A stretch of 64,000 nucleotides of DNA from Planosporangium sp963837285 (GTDB lineage Bacteria > Actinomycetota > Actinomycetes > Mycobacteriales > Micromonosporaceae), in contig CAWIMS010000002.1 in NCBI GenBank assembly GCA_963837285.1, positions 496,001 to 560,000 on the forward strand, read 5' to 3'. Positions 1 to 8,334 of this stretch are shown in pieces; the first letter of the stretch is position 1, and each line of letters opens with the position of its first letter. Below the pieces are notes generated by a model. The model was given only the letters and a program-made list of their open reading frames with translations, was not told where the DNA came from and searched no databases. The position numbers and the translations under genes were made by a program.

Positions 1-424
1 CCGGGTGCCGATGGCCACCGCGACCGCCGACGCGGCCGCCGCCCGCCGGGACTATCTGGACGAGACCGGCGGCCGGTACGTGCACCTCATCGCCGACGGC
101 GACGTGCAGACGTCCGGTGACGTGGCCAAGGCGCTCGGCTGTGGGGCCGACGCGGTGATGCTCGGCGAGCCGCTGTCGCGCAGCGAGGAAGCACCGGCCG
201 GGGGTGCCTGGTGGCACTCGGCGGCGAGCCACCCCAAGTTGCCGCGGGGCTCGTTCGGGGCGGCCGAGGAGTCGCTGGGCACCATGGAGAAGGTGCTGTT
301 CGGGCCGTCGGACGACCCGGACGGGGTGCTCAACCTGTTCGGCGGGCTGCGGCGGGCGATGGCCAAGTGCGGGTACCGCGACCTGAAGGAGTTCCAGAAG
401 GTCGGCCTGGTCCTGGACCGCTGA
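1..424 (+). CDS. guaB3: GuaB3-type IMP dehydrogenase-related protein, C-terminal part
   Basis: The reading frame enters from outside the window, so only the last 141 or so residues are present. They show the end of an IMPDH-type TIM barrel: a phosphate-binding stretch HLIADGDVQTSGDVAKAL, then GADAVMLGEPLSRSEEAPAG, followed by the C-terminal segment typical of the actinobacterial GuaB3 group rather than the catalytic GuaB2 (no complete active-site flap is seen). GuaB3 is a conserved IMPDH paralogue whose reaction is not firmly established. A GMC oxidoreductase and guaA lie downstream, the usual actinobacterial neighbours, but here cvnAB and two further genes intervene. A repeat element begins directly after its TGA stop. 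Confidence 0.85.
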   Translation, partial: RVPMATATADAAAARRDYLDETGGRYVHLIADGDVQTSGDVAKALGCGADAVMLGEPLSRSEEAPAGGAWWHSAASHPKLPRGSFGAAEESLGTMEKVLFGPSDDPDGVLNLFGGLRRAMAKCGYRDLKEFQKVGLVLDR

Positions 425-546
425 CGCTGCGGAGCGCCGCCGGCCGAAACGTGCCGCGGAGCGAGGGAGCGCAGCGACTGAGTGGAGCGGTGCGTGCAGG
501 CCGGAGTTGAGGCGCGAGCCGCGCGAGCGGAGCGAGCGCCAACAAC
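425..546. repeat. Stop-codon-linked GC-rich repeat, copy 1
   Basis: This fills the gap between the convergent stops of guaB3 and cvnB. It contains GCCGGCCGAAACG near the left end and GAGCGGAGCGAGCGCC near the right end, the latter running straight into the cvnB stop codon. The same two-part arrangement follows sucD at 30718-30843, and the right part also abuts the ppc stop at 60309-60344. The right part can fold into a GC-rich hairpin, so a role in transcript termination or 3'-end protection is possible. No open frame is convincing here. Confidence 0.6.
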
Positions 547-966
547 TCAGCGGGGCAGCGCCTGCTGTAGCTCGGCGCGCAGCGCGGGCGTCAGCATCTC
601 GCCGGCCTGCTTGACCAGCCGGGCCATCTCGTACCCGACGACGCCGATGTCCGCGTCCCGGGCGGCGAGCGTCGCCAGGATCGAGCCGTCGCGGATCGAC
701 ATCACCAGGAAGTACCCGCGACCCATCTCGACCACGGTCTGCCGCACCTCGTCGCCGTCGAAGATGTTCGCCGCGCCGCTGGTGACGCTGACCAGCCCGG
801 ACGTCACGGCGGCGAGTTGGTCGGCACTGTCCCGAGGCAGGTGATCCGAGCAGGCGACCAGTAGGCCGTCGGACGAGACCACAACGGCGTGCGCCACCCC
901 GGGCACACGCTCAGTGAACGCGCTGATCAGCCAGTTGAGGTCCCTGGCTTGCTGACTAAGACTCAC
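547..966 (-). CDS. cvnB: Roadblock/LC7 domain protein, conservon CvnB type
   Basis: A 139-residue protein consisting of one Roadblock/LC7 domain. In Streptomyces conservons, CvnB-type proteins act with a membrane sensor kinase (CvnA), a DUF742 protein (CvnC) and a small GTPase (CvnD). The sequence starts MSLSQQARDLNWLISAF and carries the family features VVVSSDGLLVACSDHLPRD and a hydrophobic core ILATLAARDADIGVVGYEMARL. It follows cvnA by 27 nt on the same strand and probably shares its transcript. No cvnC or cvnD follows, because the next gene (guaB3) is convergent; the conservon is therefore reduced to AB here. Confidence 0.85.
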   Translation of the reverse strand: MSLSQQARDLNWLISAFTERVPGVAHAVVVSSDGLLVACSDHLPRDSADQLAAVTSGLVSVTSGAANIFDGDEVRQTVVEMGRGYFLVMSIRDGSILATLAARDADIGVVGYEMARLVKQAGEMLTPALRAELQQALPR

Positions 967-993
967 GCGACCCTCCCCCCTGCTGCGCTCAGG

Positions 994-3900
994 CTAGCGT
1001 TCACCCTTTTGACTAAGCTCTTCGGCGGTCGCCCGGTGTACGCCGCTATAGAACGCGCTGAGCATGCTACTGACCTGCGACGGGTCTGGCTCGTGAACGA
1101 TCTTCGCAGGTTGGTCGACGGGCCGCTGAGCCGGGACGATTCCTTCTCCCGGAAGCTGCGCCATGGGCACCCGGATCGGCAGGCCGGCGTCGCTGGTACC
1201 GGCGTCGACCGGACCACGCGGCGCCGGTGCGGGCTGCTTGTTCGTGCTGGCCGGAACTTTGCGCGACCACCACCGGCTGGCTTCGTGCGCGCTGGTACTG
1301 ACCGCGCTGAGGACGTCTTCCGCCCGGGTCGGCGTGGCACGCCGGGGCGCACCATCGTGCCCGATCGACCGGTTCACCGGGGTGCCCGGGGGCAGCGAGA
1401 GGCCGGCTGCCGGTCCGGTCGCCGGTCCGGCCGGCGATGGCGAAGCTACCGGCCCGCCGACCCGCAGCGGCCCGATGTGCGGCCCGGGCGGCTGTGGCCC
1501 CGCTGGCTGTGGCCCCGCTGGCTGTGACCTGGCCGGCGGCCCAACGGGCGGCCCGACCGGTGGCCCGGCCGGCGGCATCGTTGCGGGCGCCACTGTGGCG
1601 GGCGGCATCGTTGCGGGCGGCATCGTTGCGGGTGGCTGGACCCGGCCGACGGGTGCGGCCGCTGAGGTGGCGGGCATGGCCGCCGTGGCCGCGACCGGAG
1701 CGCCCACCGAGGCGCCCGGGATCCGGATGGGACCGCCGACGACGCGGGCGACCGGGCGGCGCAGCGAGGCGGCGTTACCCACGACGGTGATCACCGGTAG
1801 CCCGGCCGCCGGGGTGGGCGTACCCGGCATCCGCAGGACCGGACCCGCGCTCGCGGCCGGTTGCAGGGCGGGCTGTCGAATCGGTTGGGCCTCCGGCTGC
1901 CTGACCGGCTCCACCCCGGGCTGCGGCGCCGAGACCCCGGGCTGCGGCGTCGAGACCCCGGGCTGCGGCGTCGAGACCCCGGGCTGCGGCGTCGAGACCC
2001 CGGGCTGCGGCGCCGAAACCCCGGGCTGCGGGCGGCCGTTGGACGCGGTCCCGACGGGCGACCCGGCAGCCGCCCCAACCGCCGCCGCGATCGCCGGCCG
2101 TTCCGCTCCGGCCACGGCCGGCTGCGCCCCGGCTGCCAACTCGGCGACCGCCTGGCCGGCCGGCACCGAGCGGGCGCCGAACATTCCGGCGGCCCGGTGC
2201 AGCGGGGGCGGCGCGAGCAGTTGGGCGGGGAGGAGCACCTGTGCGCGTACACCCTGATCCGCACCACCCAGTCCGACCTTGATCCGGTGGCGGTCGGACA
2301 GGTTGGCGACCACCAGCAGGCCCATCCGCTCCGAGGTGGCTACGTCGATCGAGGTCGCCCTGGTCAATTGCTGGTTAGCCTCGGCCAGGCTGCTTTCGGA
2401 CATGCCGATGCCCCGGTCCTCGATGAGGATCGTGGCGCCGCTGCCGTCGTCGGCCCGCCACCCGGTCACGGTCACCGGGCTGTCCGGTGGCGAGAAGGTC
2501 GTCGCGTTCTCCAGCAGCTCGGCCAGCAGGTGGACGACATCGGCGACGGCGTGACCCACGACGTACACGTCGTCGGCGACGTCGTGGCGGATCCGCGGGT
2601 ACTGCTCGATCTCGGCCATGGCGGCGAGCACGACGGCCGACATCGCCACCGGCTCCGACCAGCGCCGGCTGGAGTCCGCGCCGGCCAGGACCAGCAGGTT
2701 CTCGTCGTTGCGGCGCATCCGGGTGGCGAGGTGGTCGAGCCGGAACAGGTTGGCGAGCTGGTCCGGGTCGGTCTCCGCCGACTCCAGGTTGTCGAGCAGT
2801 TGCAGCTGCCGCTCGACCAGCGTCTGGCTGCGGCGGGCCAGGTTGACGAACATCGCGTTGACCGCGCGGCGCATCATCGCCTGCTCCAGCGCGAGGCGCA
2901 TGGCGCTGCGGTGTACCGCGGTGAACGCCTTCGCCACCTCACCGACCTCGTCGGCCGTGTCGATCGAGGTACCGGTCATGTCGGGCTCGGGCTCGGCGGC
3001 GGGCGAGGCGCGCAGCCGTTCGAGCGCCTCGGGCAGCCGGCGGGCCGCCACGTCGAGCGCCTGCTCGCGGAGCAGTCGCAGGGAGTGCGCCATGGACCGG
3101 CCGATCCGCCAGGACGTGAACAAGGCGATGATCAGAATCACGATGATGATCGCGGTAGCTGACAGCGTGCCGCGCCACTGGCCTGTGTTGCGCCGGTCGG
3201 CCTCGGTCACCGAGGCGCTCAGCAGCTGCTTCTCCACCTCGCGGATCTGGTCCAGGCCGGTGCTGGTGGCCTGCCACCACTGGTTGGGGTCGACGGTGAT
3301 CCGGCCGGTACGGGCGTCGTCGACGGCCTTCTGCACCATCCGCTCGGCGGAACTCACGGCCGCACCGTGCACGACGCCGTCATAGGTGGCCAGCTCGGAC
3401 GTGTTGGCGCTGTCGCGGAACTCGTCGAGCACGGTCTGCCGCTGGGCTCGTAGGTCGGAGAGGATCTGGAACTGCTGCGTGTCGATCTGACCAGAGATGA
3501 TCAATGCGTACAGCCGGCCGCGTACCTGGTCGGTGAGCTCCTTCGCCAGCGCCAGCGTGCCCAGCCCGCGCACCGACCGGCCCAACGCCTCCCCACCGGA
3601 GCCGACCTGGGACTCCGACGGCAGCAGTTGCAGCAGGTTGTTGATGCTCTTCGTGTACGAGTCGAAGACGGCCGCCTGCCGCAGCCACCCGGCCTGTACC
3701 CCGGCCCGGACCTGATCCAGGGCCTGGAGGCTGGAGTTGGCCCGGTCGTACAACTGGCGTACCCCGCCGTCGGCGAGCAGCGGACGGGCGGCGTCGCGCA
3801 GTTCCGTGGCGGCCTTGTCGACCGCCGCCTGGTCAGGCGCGAGCGCCTGGGCGATGTGGGCCGGGTCCTGGTCGGCCGGGTTCGGGTGCGCGGCCACGCC

Positions 3901-4221
3901 GGCCAGCACACCGGCGGTCCGGTCGCGTTCCCGTTGTAGCTCATGTACCAGATTGGTGATCTGCCGGGAGAGCTTGACCTGGCGGGTGAACTGCTGCAAC
4001 GACTCGGCTTGGCGTACCGATGTGTTGGTCTGGATGCCCGCGATGGCGAGGAACGCGACGGCCGGGATGGTGAGGACGGCGCCCAGCTTGGTGCGGACCC
4101 GCCAGTCGCGGATCCGGAAGAGGCGCGGGCCACGGCGACGGCGTAGCTGCGGGCCGGGTATGCCCGGTCCTCGTTGGGTGCTGATGGTCATCGTCGACGG
4201 TGGCGGAGCGGTTGCCGACAC
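994..4221 (-). CDS. cvnA: Membrane sensor histidine kinase with nitrate-sensing-like domain, conservon CvnA type
   Basis: A 1075-residue membrane protein. A short basic cytoplasmic N-terminus leads to a first membrane segment at about 47-63 and an extracytoplasmic NIT (nitrate/nitrite sensing)-like helical region at about 70-345. A second membrane segment at 353-371 and a HAMP-like linker follow. Next come a helical region containing His497 and a HATPase_c domain at about 550-660 (N box ELLENATTFSP, G box EDRGIGM). The remaining 400 residues are Pro/Ala-rich and disordered, including seven-residue repeats PQPGVST around 740-790. Start GTG is preceded by GAAGGG. Conservon kinases are usually organised as cvnABCD; only cvnB follows here. 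The substrate of the phosphotransfer, if any, is unknown. Confidence 0.85.
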   Translation of the reverse strand: MSATAPPPSTMTISTQRGPGIPGPQLRRRRGPRLFRIRDWRVRTKLGAVLTIPAVAFLAIAGIQTNTSVRQAESLQQFTRQVKLSRQITNLVHELQRERDRTAGVLAGVAAHPNPADQDPAHIAQALAPDQAAVDKAATELRDAARPLLADGGVRQLYDRANSSLQALDQVRAGVQAGWLRQAAVFDSYTKSINNLLQLLPSESQVGSGGEALGRSVRGLGTLALAKELTDQVRGRLYALIISGQIDTQQFQILSDLRAQRQTVLDEFRDSANTSELATYDGVVHGAAVSSAERMVQKAVDDARTGRITVDPNQWWQATSTGLDQIREVEKQLLSASVTEADRRNTGQWRGTLSATAIIIVILIIALFTSWRIGRSMAHSLRLLREQALDVAARRLPEALERLRASPAAEPEPDMTGTSIDTADEVGEVAKAFTAVHRSAMRLALEQAMMRRAVNAMFVNLARRSQTLVERQLQLLDNLESAETDPDQLANLFRLDHLATRMRRNDENLLVLAGADSSRRWSEPVAMSAVVLAAMAEIEQYPRIRHDVADDVYVVGHAVADVVHLLAELLENATTFSPPDSPVTVTGWRADDGSGATILIEDRGIGMSESSLAEANQQLTRATSIDVATSERMGLLVVANLSDRHRIKVGLGGADQGVRAQVLLPAQLLAPPPLHRAAGMFGARSVPAGQAVAELAAGAQPAVAGAERPAIAAAVGAAAGSPVGTASNGRPQPGVSAPQPGVSTPQPGVSTPQPGVSTPQPGVSAPQPGVEPVRQPEAQPIRQPALQPAASAGPVLRMPGTPTPAAGLPVITVVGNAASLRRPVARVVGGPIRIPGASVGAPVAATAAMPATSAAAPVGRVQPPATMPPATMPPATVAPATMPPAGPPVGPPVGPPARSQPAGPQPAGPQPPGPHIGPLRVGGPVASPSPAGPATGPAAGLSLPPGTPVNRSIGHDGAPRRATPTRAEDVLSAVSTSAHEASRWWSRKVPASTNKQPAPAPRGPVDAGTSDAGLPIRVPMAQLPGEGIVPAQRPVDQPAKIVHEPDPSQVSSMLSAFYSGVHRATAEELSQKGER
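1914..2032. repeat. 21-bp in-frame tandem repeat in cvnA
   Basis: Six occurrences of a unit CCCCGGGCTGCGGCGTCGAGA (last one partial) are spaced exactly 21 bp apart, at 1914, 1935, 1956, 1977, 1998 and 2019. On the coding (minus) strand each encodes seven residues of the form STPQPGV. Copies differ only at one or two bases. The array lies in the disordered C-terminal tail of the kinase and is a likely site of copy-number variation between strains. Confidence 0.9.
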
Positions 4222-4344
4222 TGTCTACACCCTTCGTGTCCTAAAGGTCACAACGCGTCGTGCCGCGTGCCCGGGGTTGATACGTCATGCGCCGACAGGA
4301 AAGGATACGGGCCGCCCCCTTCAATCTATAGAGGAGTGTCCCCG

Positions 4345-5616
4345 GTGCACCCCCCGGCCCTTCGACGGGTGGCTATATTCAGCGCTGTCATTCTCCTGGG
4401 TTGCGCCCCGCTGCTGGCAGGCTGCGCGAAGAAGAGCCACCCGGTGAAGGCGCCGGCCACGGTCACGATCGGGCTGCTGACCGCCACCAGCGGCGACGCG
4501 GCCGCGGCCGACCGCCCGGCGGCCCAGGGCGCCGAGTTGGCCGTCGACCTCGTGAACGCCGCACACCCCGAGCTTTCCCTGCCGTTCGCCGCGTCCGCCG
4601 GCCTGAGCCGAGGCACAAAGCTGGTCCTGGCGACCGGCGACACCAAGGGAGACCCGGCGATCGGCGGGCCGACCACCGACCGGGTGTTGCGAGAGTCACA
4701 CCCGGCCGGCCTGATCGTGGCCGACTCGGCGGAGATCGCGAAGGCGGTCGGCCAGCACAGCGAAGACGCGGCGACGCCGCTGGTCGACGCGGGATCGTCC
4801 GCCGACGCGCTCGGCGAGATGGACCGGCAGTGGTACTTCCGGACCGGCCCGACCGATCAGGTGCTGCTGTCGATGGCGCTGGACACGGTCCGCCAGGTCG
4901 CCGCGTCGATCGCTGGAGGTGACCCCGCCGCGGTCGGCATCCGCAAGGCCGTCGTGCTCGACGGCGCGAGCAAGCCGCTGGCCGGCGCGCCCGACCTGCC
5001 CGACCTCGCCCAGACCCACGGGATCGCGGTCGCCGGGCGGCTGCCGGTCAACCCGGCCAGCGACACCGCGACCGAGTTGGCCGACAAGATCGGCAACCTC
5101 AAGCCGGACATACTCGTCGCGCTGGTCGGCACCGACCAGGAGGCCGGTCTGGTCAACGACGCGGTTCAGAAGCTGAAAAACAATGTGGCCGCCATCGCCC
5201 TCGGCCCCGGCGTGGGTGGTCTCGGCACCGGCCTGCGCAGCGTGATGCGCGTCGTCACGTGGTCATCGGACTACGCCGGCCGGAACCCGGTGGCCCGGGC
5301 GGTCAACCAGATCTACCAGCAGCGGTACGGCATGACCATGAACGACGCGGCGGCCGGCGCCTTCACCTCGGTGCTGACGATGGCGGTGGCCATCGACGGC
5401 GCGATCGCGGCGGGTGGGACCGATCCGGTCCGGGTGCGCGCCGCGCTGCGCCAGACCGACCTGCTGGCCACTGAGACGATCATGCCGTGGGACGGCGTCC
5501 AGTTCGACGCCGGCGGCCAGAATCCGCTGGCCGCCGGCCTGGTCGAGCAGCGCAACGGCAGCGCGTTCCAGGTGGTCTTCCCGCGTGAGCTGGCACCGCG
5601 GGCGGGCGCGCCGTGA
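4345..5616 (+). CDS. Substrate-binding lipoprotein, periplasmic-binding-protein type 1 fold
   Basis: About 423 residues from the chosen GTG. The start is placed at 4345 because GAGGAG at 4331-4336 gives an 8-nt spacing, and the protein then begins with a lipoprotein signal (hydrophobic stretch AIFSAVILLGCAPLLAGCAKK with lipobox LAGC). An upstream GTG at 4336 is possible. The mature part resembles the Peripla_BP_6 (branched-chain amino-acid receptor) group: VTIGLLTATSGD near the N-terminus and NDAAAGAFTSVLTMAVAIDGA near the end. No permease or ATPase is nearby, so it may be an orphan receptor. The next gene, an FAD oxidase, begins 15 nt after its stop and is probably co-transcribed. Confidence 0.75.
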   Translation: MHPPALRRVAIFSAVILLGCAPLLAGCAKKSHPVKAPATVTIGLLTATSGDAAAADRPAAQGAELAVDLVNAAHPELSLPFAASAGLSRGTKLVLATGDTKGDPAIGGPTTDRVLRESHPAGLIVADSAEIAKAVGQHSEDAATPLVDAGSSADALGEMDRQWYFRTGPTDQVLLSMALDTVRQVAASIAGGDPAAVGIRKAVVLDGASKPLAGAPDLPDLAQTHGIAVAGRLPVNPASDTATELADKIGNLKPDILVALVGTDQEAGLVNDAVQKLKNNVAAIALGPGVGGLGTGLRSVMRVVTWSSDYAGRNPVARAVNQIYQQRYGMTMNDAAAGAFTSVLTMAVAIDGAIAAGGTDPVRVRAALRQTDLLATETIMPWDGVQFDAGGQNPLAAGLVEQRNGSAFQVVFPRELAPRAGAP

Positions 5617-5630
5617 GACTCGGATAGGCG

Positions 5631-6956
5631 ATGCGCCCATTGCTGGCGGAGTCGACGGCGAGCGCGGCGGCCCGGACGCCCGCGCCGGCGGCCGTCGCCG
5701 CGCTCGGGGCCACGCTCACCGCTGAGCTCGGTCCGGCCGGGGTGGCCATCGACGAGCCGGCCCGGCGCGCCGCGTCGACCGACTTCTCGTACCTGTCGCC
5801 GGTGCTGTCGGCGGCGCTGCCCCGCCGGGTCGCCGACCTGGTCGCCTGGCCGACCAGCCCGGCCGAGATCGCGACCGTGGTGGCCCTCGCCGGGCGGTAC
5901 CGGGTGCCGGTGACCGCGCGCGGGCGGGGTACCGGTGACAGCGGCCAGGCCGTTCCGCTCGCGGGTGGTCTCGTCGTCGACACGAGCCGCGCCGACGCCG
6001 TTCTCGACGTGGGCACGGGTTGGGTCCGGGTGGCCGCCGGCGCGACGTTCACGAAGGTCGAGGCGGCCGTCCGGCCGAGCGGTCAGGAGTTGGCGCTGAT
6101 GCCGACCACGGTCGGCAGCACACTCGCCGGTTTCGTCGCCGGGGGAACGGGTGGGCTCGGCTCGATCGAGAACGGCCTGCTCCCGGACGGGTTCGTGGTC
6201 AGCCTGGAGGTCTGCGGGCCGGAGACCGGTGTCGAGACGGTCGAGGGCCCGGACTGCCGGCCGCTTCTCGGCGGGTACGGGGCGAGCGGGGTGATCACGA
6301 CGGTCACCGTACGGCTCGTGCCGGCGCGGAACTGGGTCGCGCTACTGGCGTCGGCCGGCTCCTGGACGGACGCGGTCGATGCGGCGCGGGCGCTGGTCCG
6401 GCTCACCCCGGCGCCGCGCCTGGTGTCCCTGGACGAGCCGAACCTGGTCGCCACGTATCCGGCCAACGACGCCATGCCCGCCGGCCGGTACAGCCTCCGC
6501 GCCATCGTCGCCGACTCCACGGTGGACGAGGCGGACCGAGCCGCGAGCGAAGCCGGCTGCCGGGTCGAGTCGGTCCGGCCCGAGGCGGTCGGGTACCTGA
6601 CCTCGCTCGGGTTCGACCACGTCGTCCTGCGGGCCAGGAGTGGCCGCCCCGGCCTTGCCCACCTCCGGGTCGGCGGGCCGGCGCTGGTCGACCGGGCCGA
6701 GGACATCCGAGCCGCGCTGCCCGGCGCGCTGCTGCACCTCGACGCGGTGCGCGACGGGTTCGCCGGACTGCTGCTGACCCCGTACAGCGGGGTGGACGCG
6801 CTGTACGACGGCGCCGAGCGGCTACGTGCGCTCGGGGTAGACGTGGTCGACCCGCACAGTTGGCTGGTCGGCGGCGATGCGTTGGCGGCGATCCGGAACC
6901 GGGCGGCGCGGGTCGACCCGGCCGGCCTGCTCAACCCGGGAAAGCTGCCCCCTTGA
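5631..6956 (+). CDS. FAD-binding oxidase of the GlcD/FAD_binding_4 type
   Basis: A 441-residue protein of the vanillyl-alcohol-oxidase/glycolate-oxidase superfamily. The FAD-binding PCMH-type domain covers about residues 45-225, with the dinucleotide loop TARGRGTGDSGQAVPLAGG and STLAGFVAGGTGGLGS. The C-terminal half should bind the substrate and ends in the family signature DPAGLLNPGKLPP. The C-terminal region is short compared with full GlcD and contains no iron-sulfur motif. The substrate cannot be predicted; 2-hydroxy acids are usual in the family. It lies 15 nt after the substrate-binding lipoprotein, which suggests a shared transcript. Confidence 0.8.
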   Translation: MRPLLAESTASAAARTPAPAAVAALGATLTAELGPAGVAIDEPARRAASTDFSYLSPVLSAALPRRVADLVAWPTSPAEIATVVALAGRYRVPVTARGRGTGDSGQAVPLAGGLVVDTSRADAVLDVGTGWVRVAAGATFTKVEAAVRPSGQELALMPTTVGSTLAGFVAGGTGGLGSIENGLLPDGFVVSLEVCGPETGVETVEGPDCRPLLGGYGASGVITTVTVRLVPARNWVALLASAGSWTDAVDAARALVRLTPAPRLVSLDEPNLVATYPANDAMPAGRYSLRAIVADSTVDEADRAASEAGCRVESVRPEAVGYLTSLGFDHVVLRARSGRPGLAHLRVGGPALVDRAEDIRAALPGALLHLDAVRDGFAGLLLTPYSGVDALYDGAERLRALGVDVVDPHSWLVGGDALAAIRNRAARVDPAGLLNPGKLPP

Positions 6957-6968
6957 TCGGCGGCCCTT

Positions 6969-7040
6969 GATCGGCACAACTTCCCCAAAGTTGTGGCCTC
7001 ATGGATACAGGAGACCACTGTTTCCGGGAAGTTGTGACGA
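6969..7040. repeat. Dual-palindrome intergenic repeat, copy 1
   Basis: The element starts GATCGGCACAACTTCC and ends GAAGTTGTGACGA. Each half has a palindrome of the type CACAACTT..AAGTTGTG; the left palindrome is degenerate (CCCCAAAG in the centre). It lies between the FAD oxidase and the M1 peptidase, and ends 2 nt before the probable peptidase ATG, so any ribosome-binding site for that gene must lie in the repeat. Confidence 0.85.
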
Positions 7041-7042
7041 CC

Positions 7043-8297
7043 ATGGGTGCACTCGCGCGAGCCGGTGCGGCGCTGGGCGTCTTGCTCGCGCTCGGCGCGG
7101 TCTGCGCTGGTGACGCCGGAGACGCCGCCCGGGCCGCCGCGCCGATCGCGAGCGCCGTGCGGGCCGGGTTCGTTCCCGGTGCGGCCGGCGTGGGTGACCA
7201 GTACTTCCCCGACGCCGGCAACGGCGGGTACGACGTCCAGCACTACGACCTTCAGCTGCGGTACAACCCGGACAGCGGCCAGCTCAACGGGCACGCCGTG
7301 ATCACCGCCATCGCCACCCAGAACCTGTCCCGGTTCGACCTCGACTTCGGCCGGCTGGCGATCAGTACGCTCACCGTGAACGGGACCCGTGCGACGTGGG
7401 CGAAAGCCGGTCAGGAGCAGGTCATCACACCGGCCGCCGGGTTGCGCAACGGTCGCCGGTTCAGCGTGGACGTCCGGTACTCCGGGCAGCCGGGCGTCGG
7501 CCCCGGGGCGAGTTCGGTCGACTCCGGATTCATCCGCAGCAAGACCGGCGCGGTCGCCGTGGACGAGCCGACCGGCGCCGCCGACTGGTACCCGGCCAAC
7601 GACCATCCACGGGACAAGGCCAGCTACACGTTCGCGATCACGGTGCCAGCGGGTGTGACAGCGGTCGCCAACGGCGTGCTCGTCGGGTCGGCGGCCGCGC
7701 CCGGCAACCAGACCACCTGGCGCTGGCGCGAGGACGCCCCGATGGCGAGCTACCTCGCGACGGTGGCGATCGGCCGGTACCGCGTCCAGACCGGACCGGG
7801 CAACCTCTTCATCGCGGTCGCCGACACCCTTCCGCAGGCGAAGGTGGACGCCGTCGTTGCCCGTACCCCCGAGGTTGTTGAATTTCTGGCCGGGACGTTC
7901 GGACCGTTCCCGTTCGACAGCCTCGGCGGGGTCGTGCCCGCCGAGCCGCGCCTGGCGCTCGCCCTGGAGACCCAGACCCGCCCGATCTATGCGCCCGGAT
8001 TCTTCAGCCGGGACACCGTCACGAGCATCCTGGCGCACGAGCTGACCCACCAGTGGTTCGGCGACAGCGTCTCGCTGCACGATTGGCGCGACATCTGGCT
8101 GAATGAGGGCTTTGCCACATACGGGCAGTGGATGTGGGACGTTCTTCCGGATCCTGCGGGCGTGGGCGGACGGGCACCGCTACGGCACCGCCACGACGCC
8201 TGAGTTCATCGACCTGGCCGCGCGGCTCGGTGGCAGCTCCGTGCGGGTCCTGCTCAACACCTGGCTGTACAGTCCGGGCCGGCCACCCCATCCGTAG
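7043..8297 (+). pseudogene. M1-family metallopeptidase, frameshifted and internally deleted
   Basis: The protein begins MGALARAGAALGVLLALG, a secretion signal, and continues as a normal M1 aminopeptidase N-domain. The zinc site is present: HELTHQWFGD with the distal Glu in WLNEGFATYG. Directly after ATYGQWMWD (about 8138) the frame changes and the sequence jumps to FFRILRAWADGHRYGTATT, which is the C-terminal end of the family's catalytic domain. Some 55 residues that normally separate these motifs are missing, together with a +2/-1 frame change. The last part (frame of 8103-8297) ends TWLYSPGRPPHP. An ATG at 7043 fits the signal peptide better than the upstream ATG at 7001, which lies inside the repeat. 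Loss of function is likely if the sequence is correct. Confidence 0.8.
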
Positions 8298-8334
8298 GGT
8301 TCCTTTCGAGGTGACTCGCGAGTAACCATGGGTC

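Noticed and set aside
1163..2257. Plus-strand Gly/Pro/Cys-rich frame opposite the cvnA tail
   Set aside because: A shadow produced by the low-complexity repeats of the kinase tail on the minus strand.
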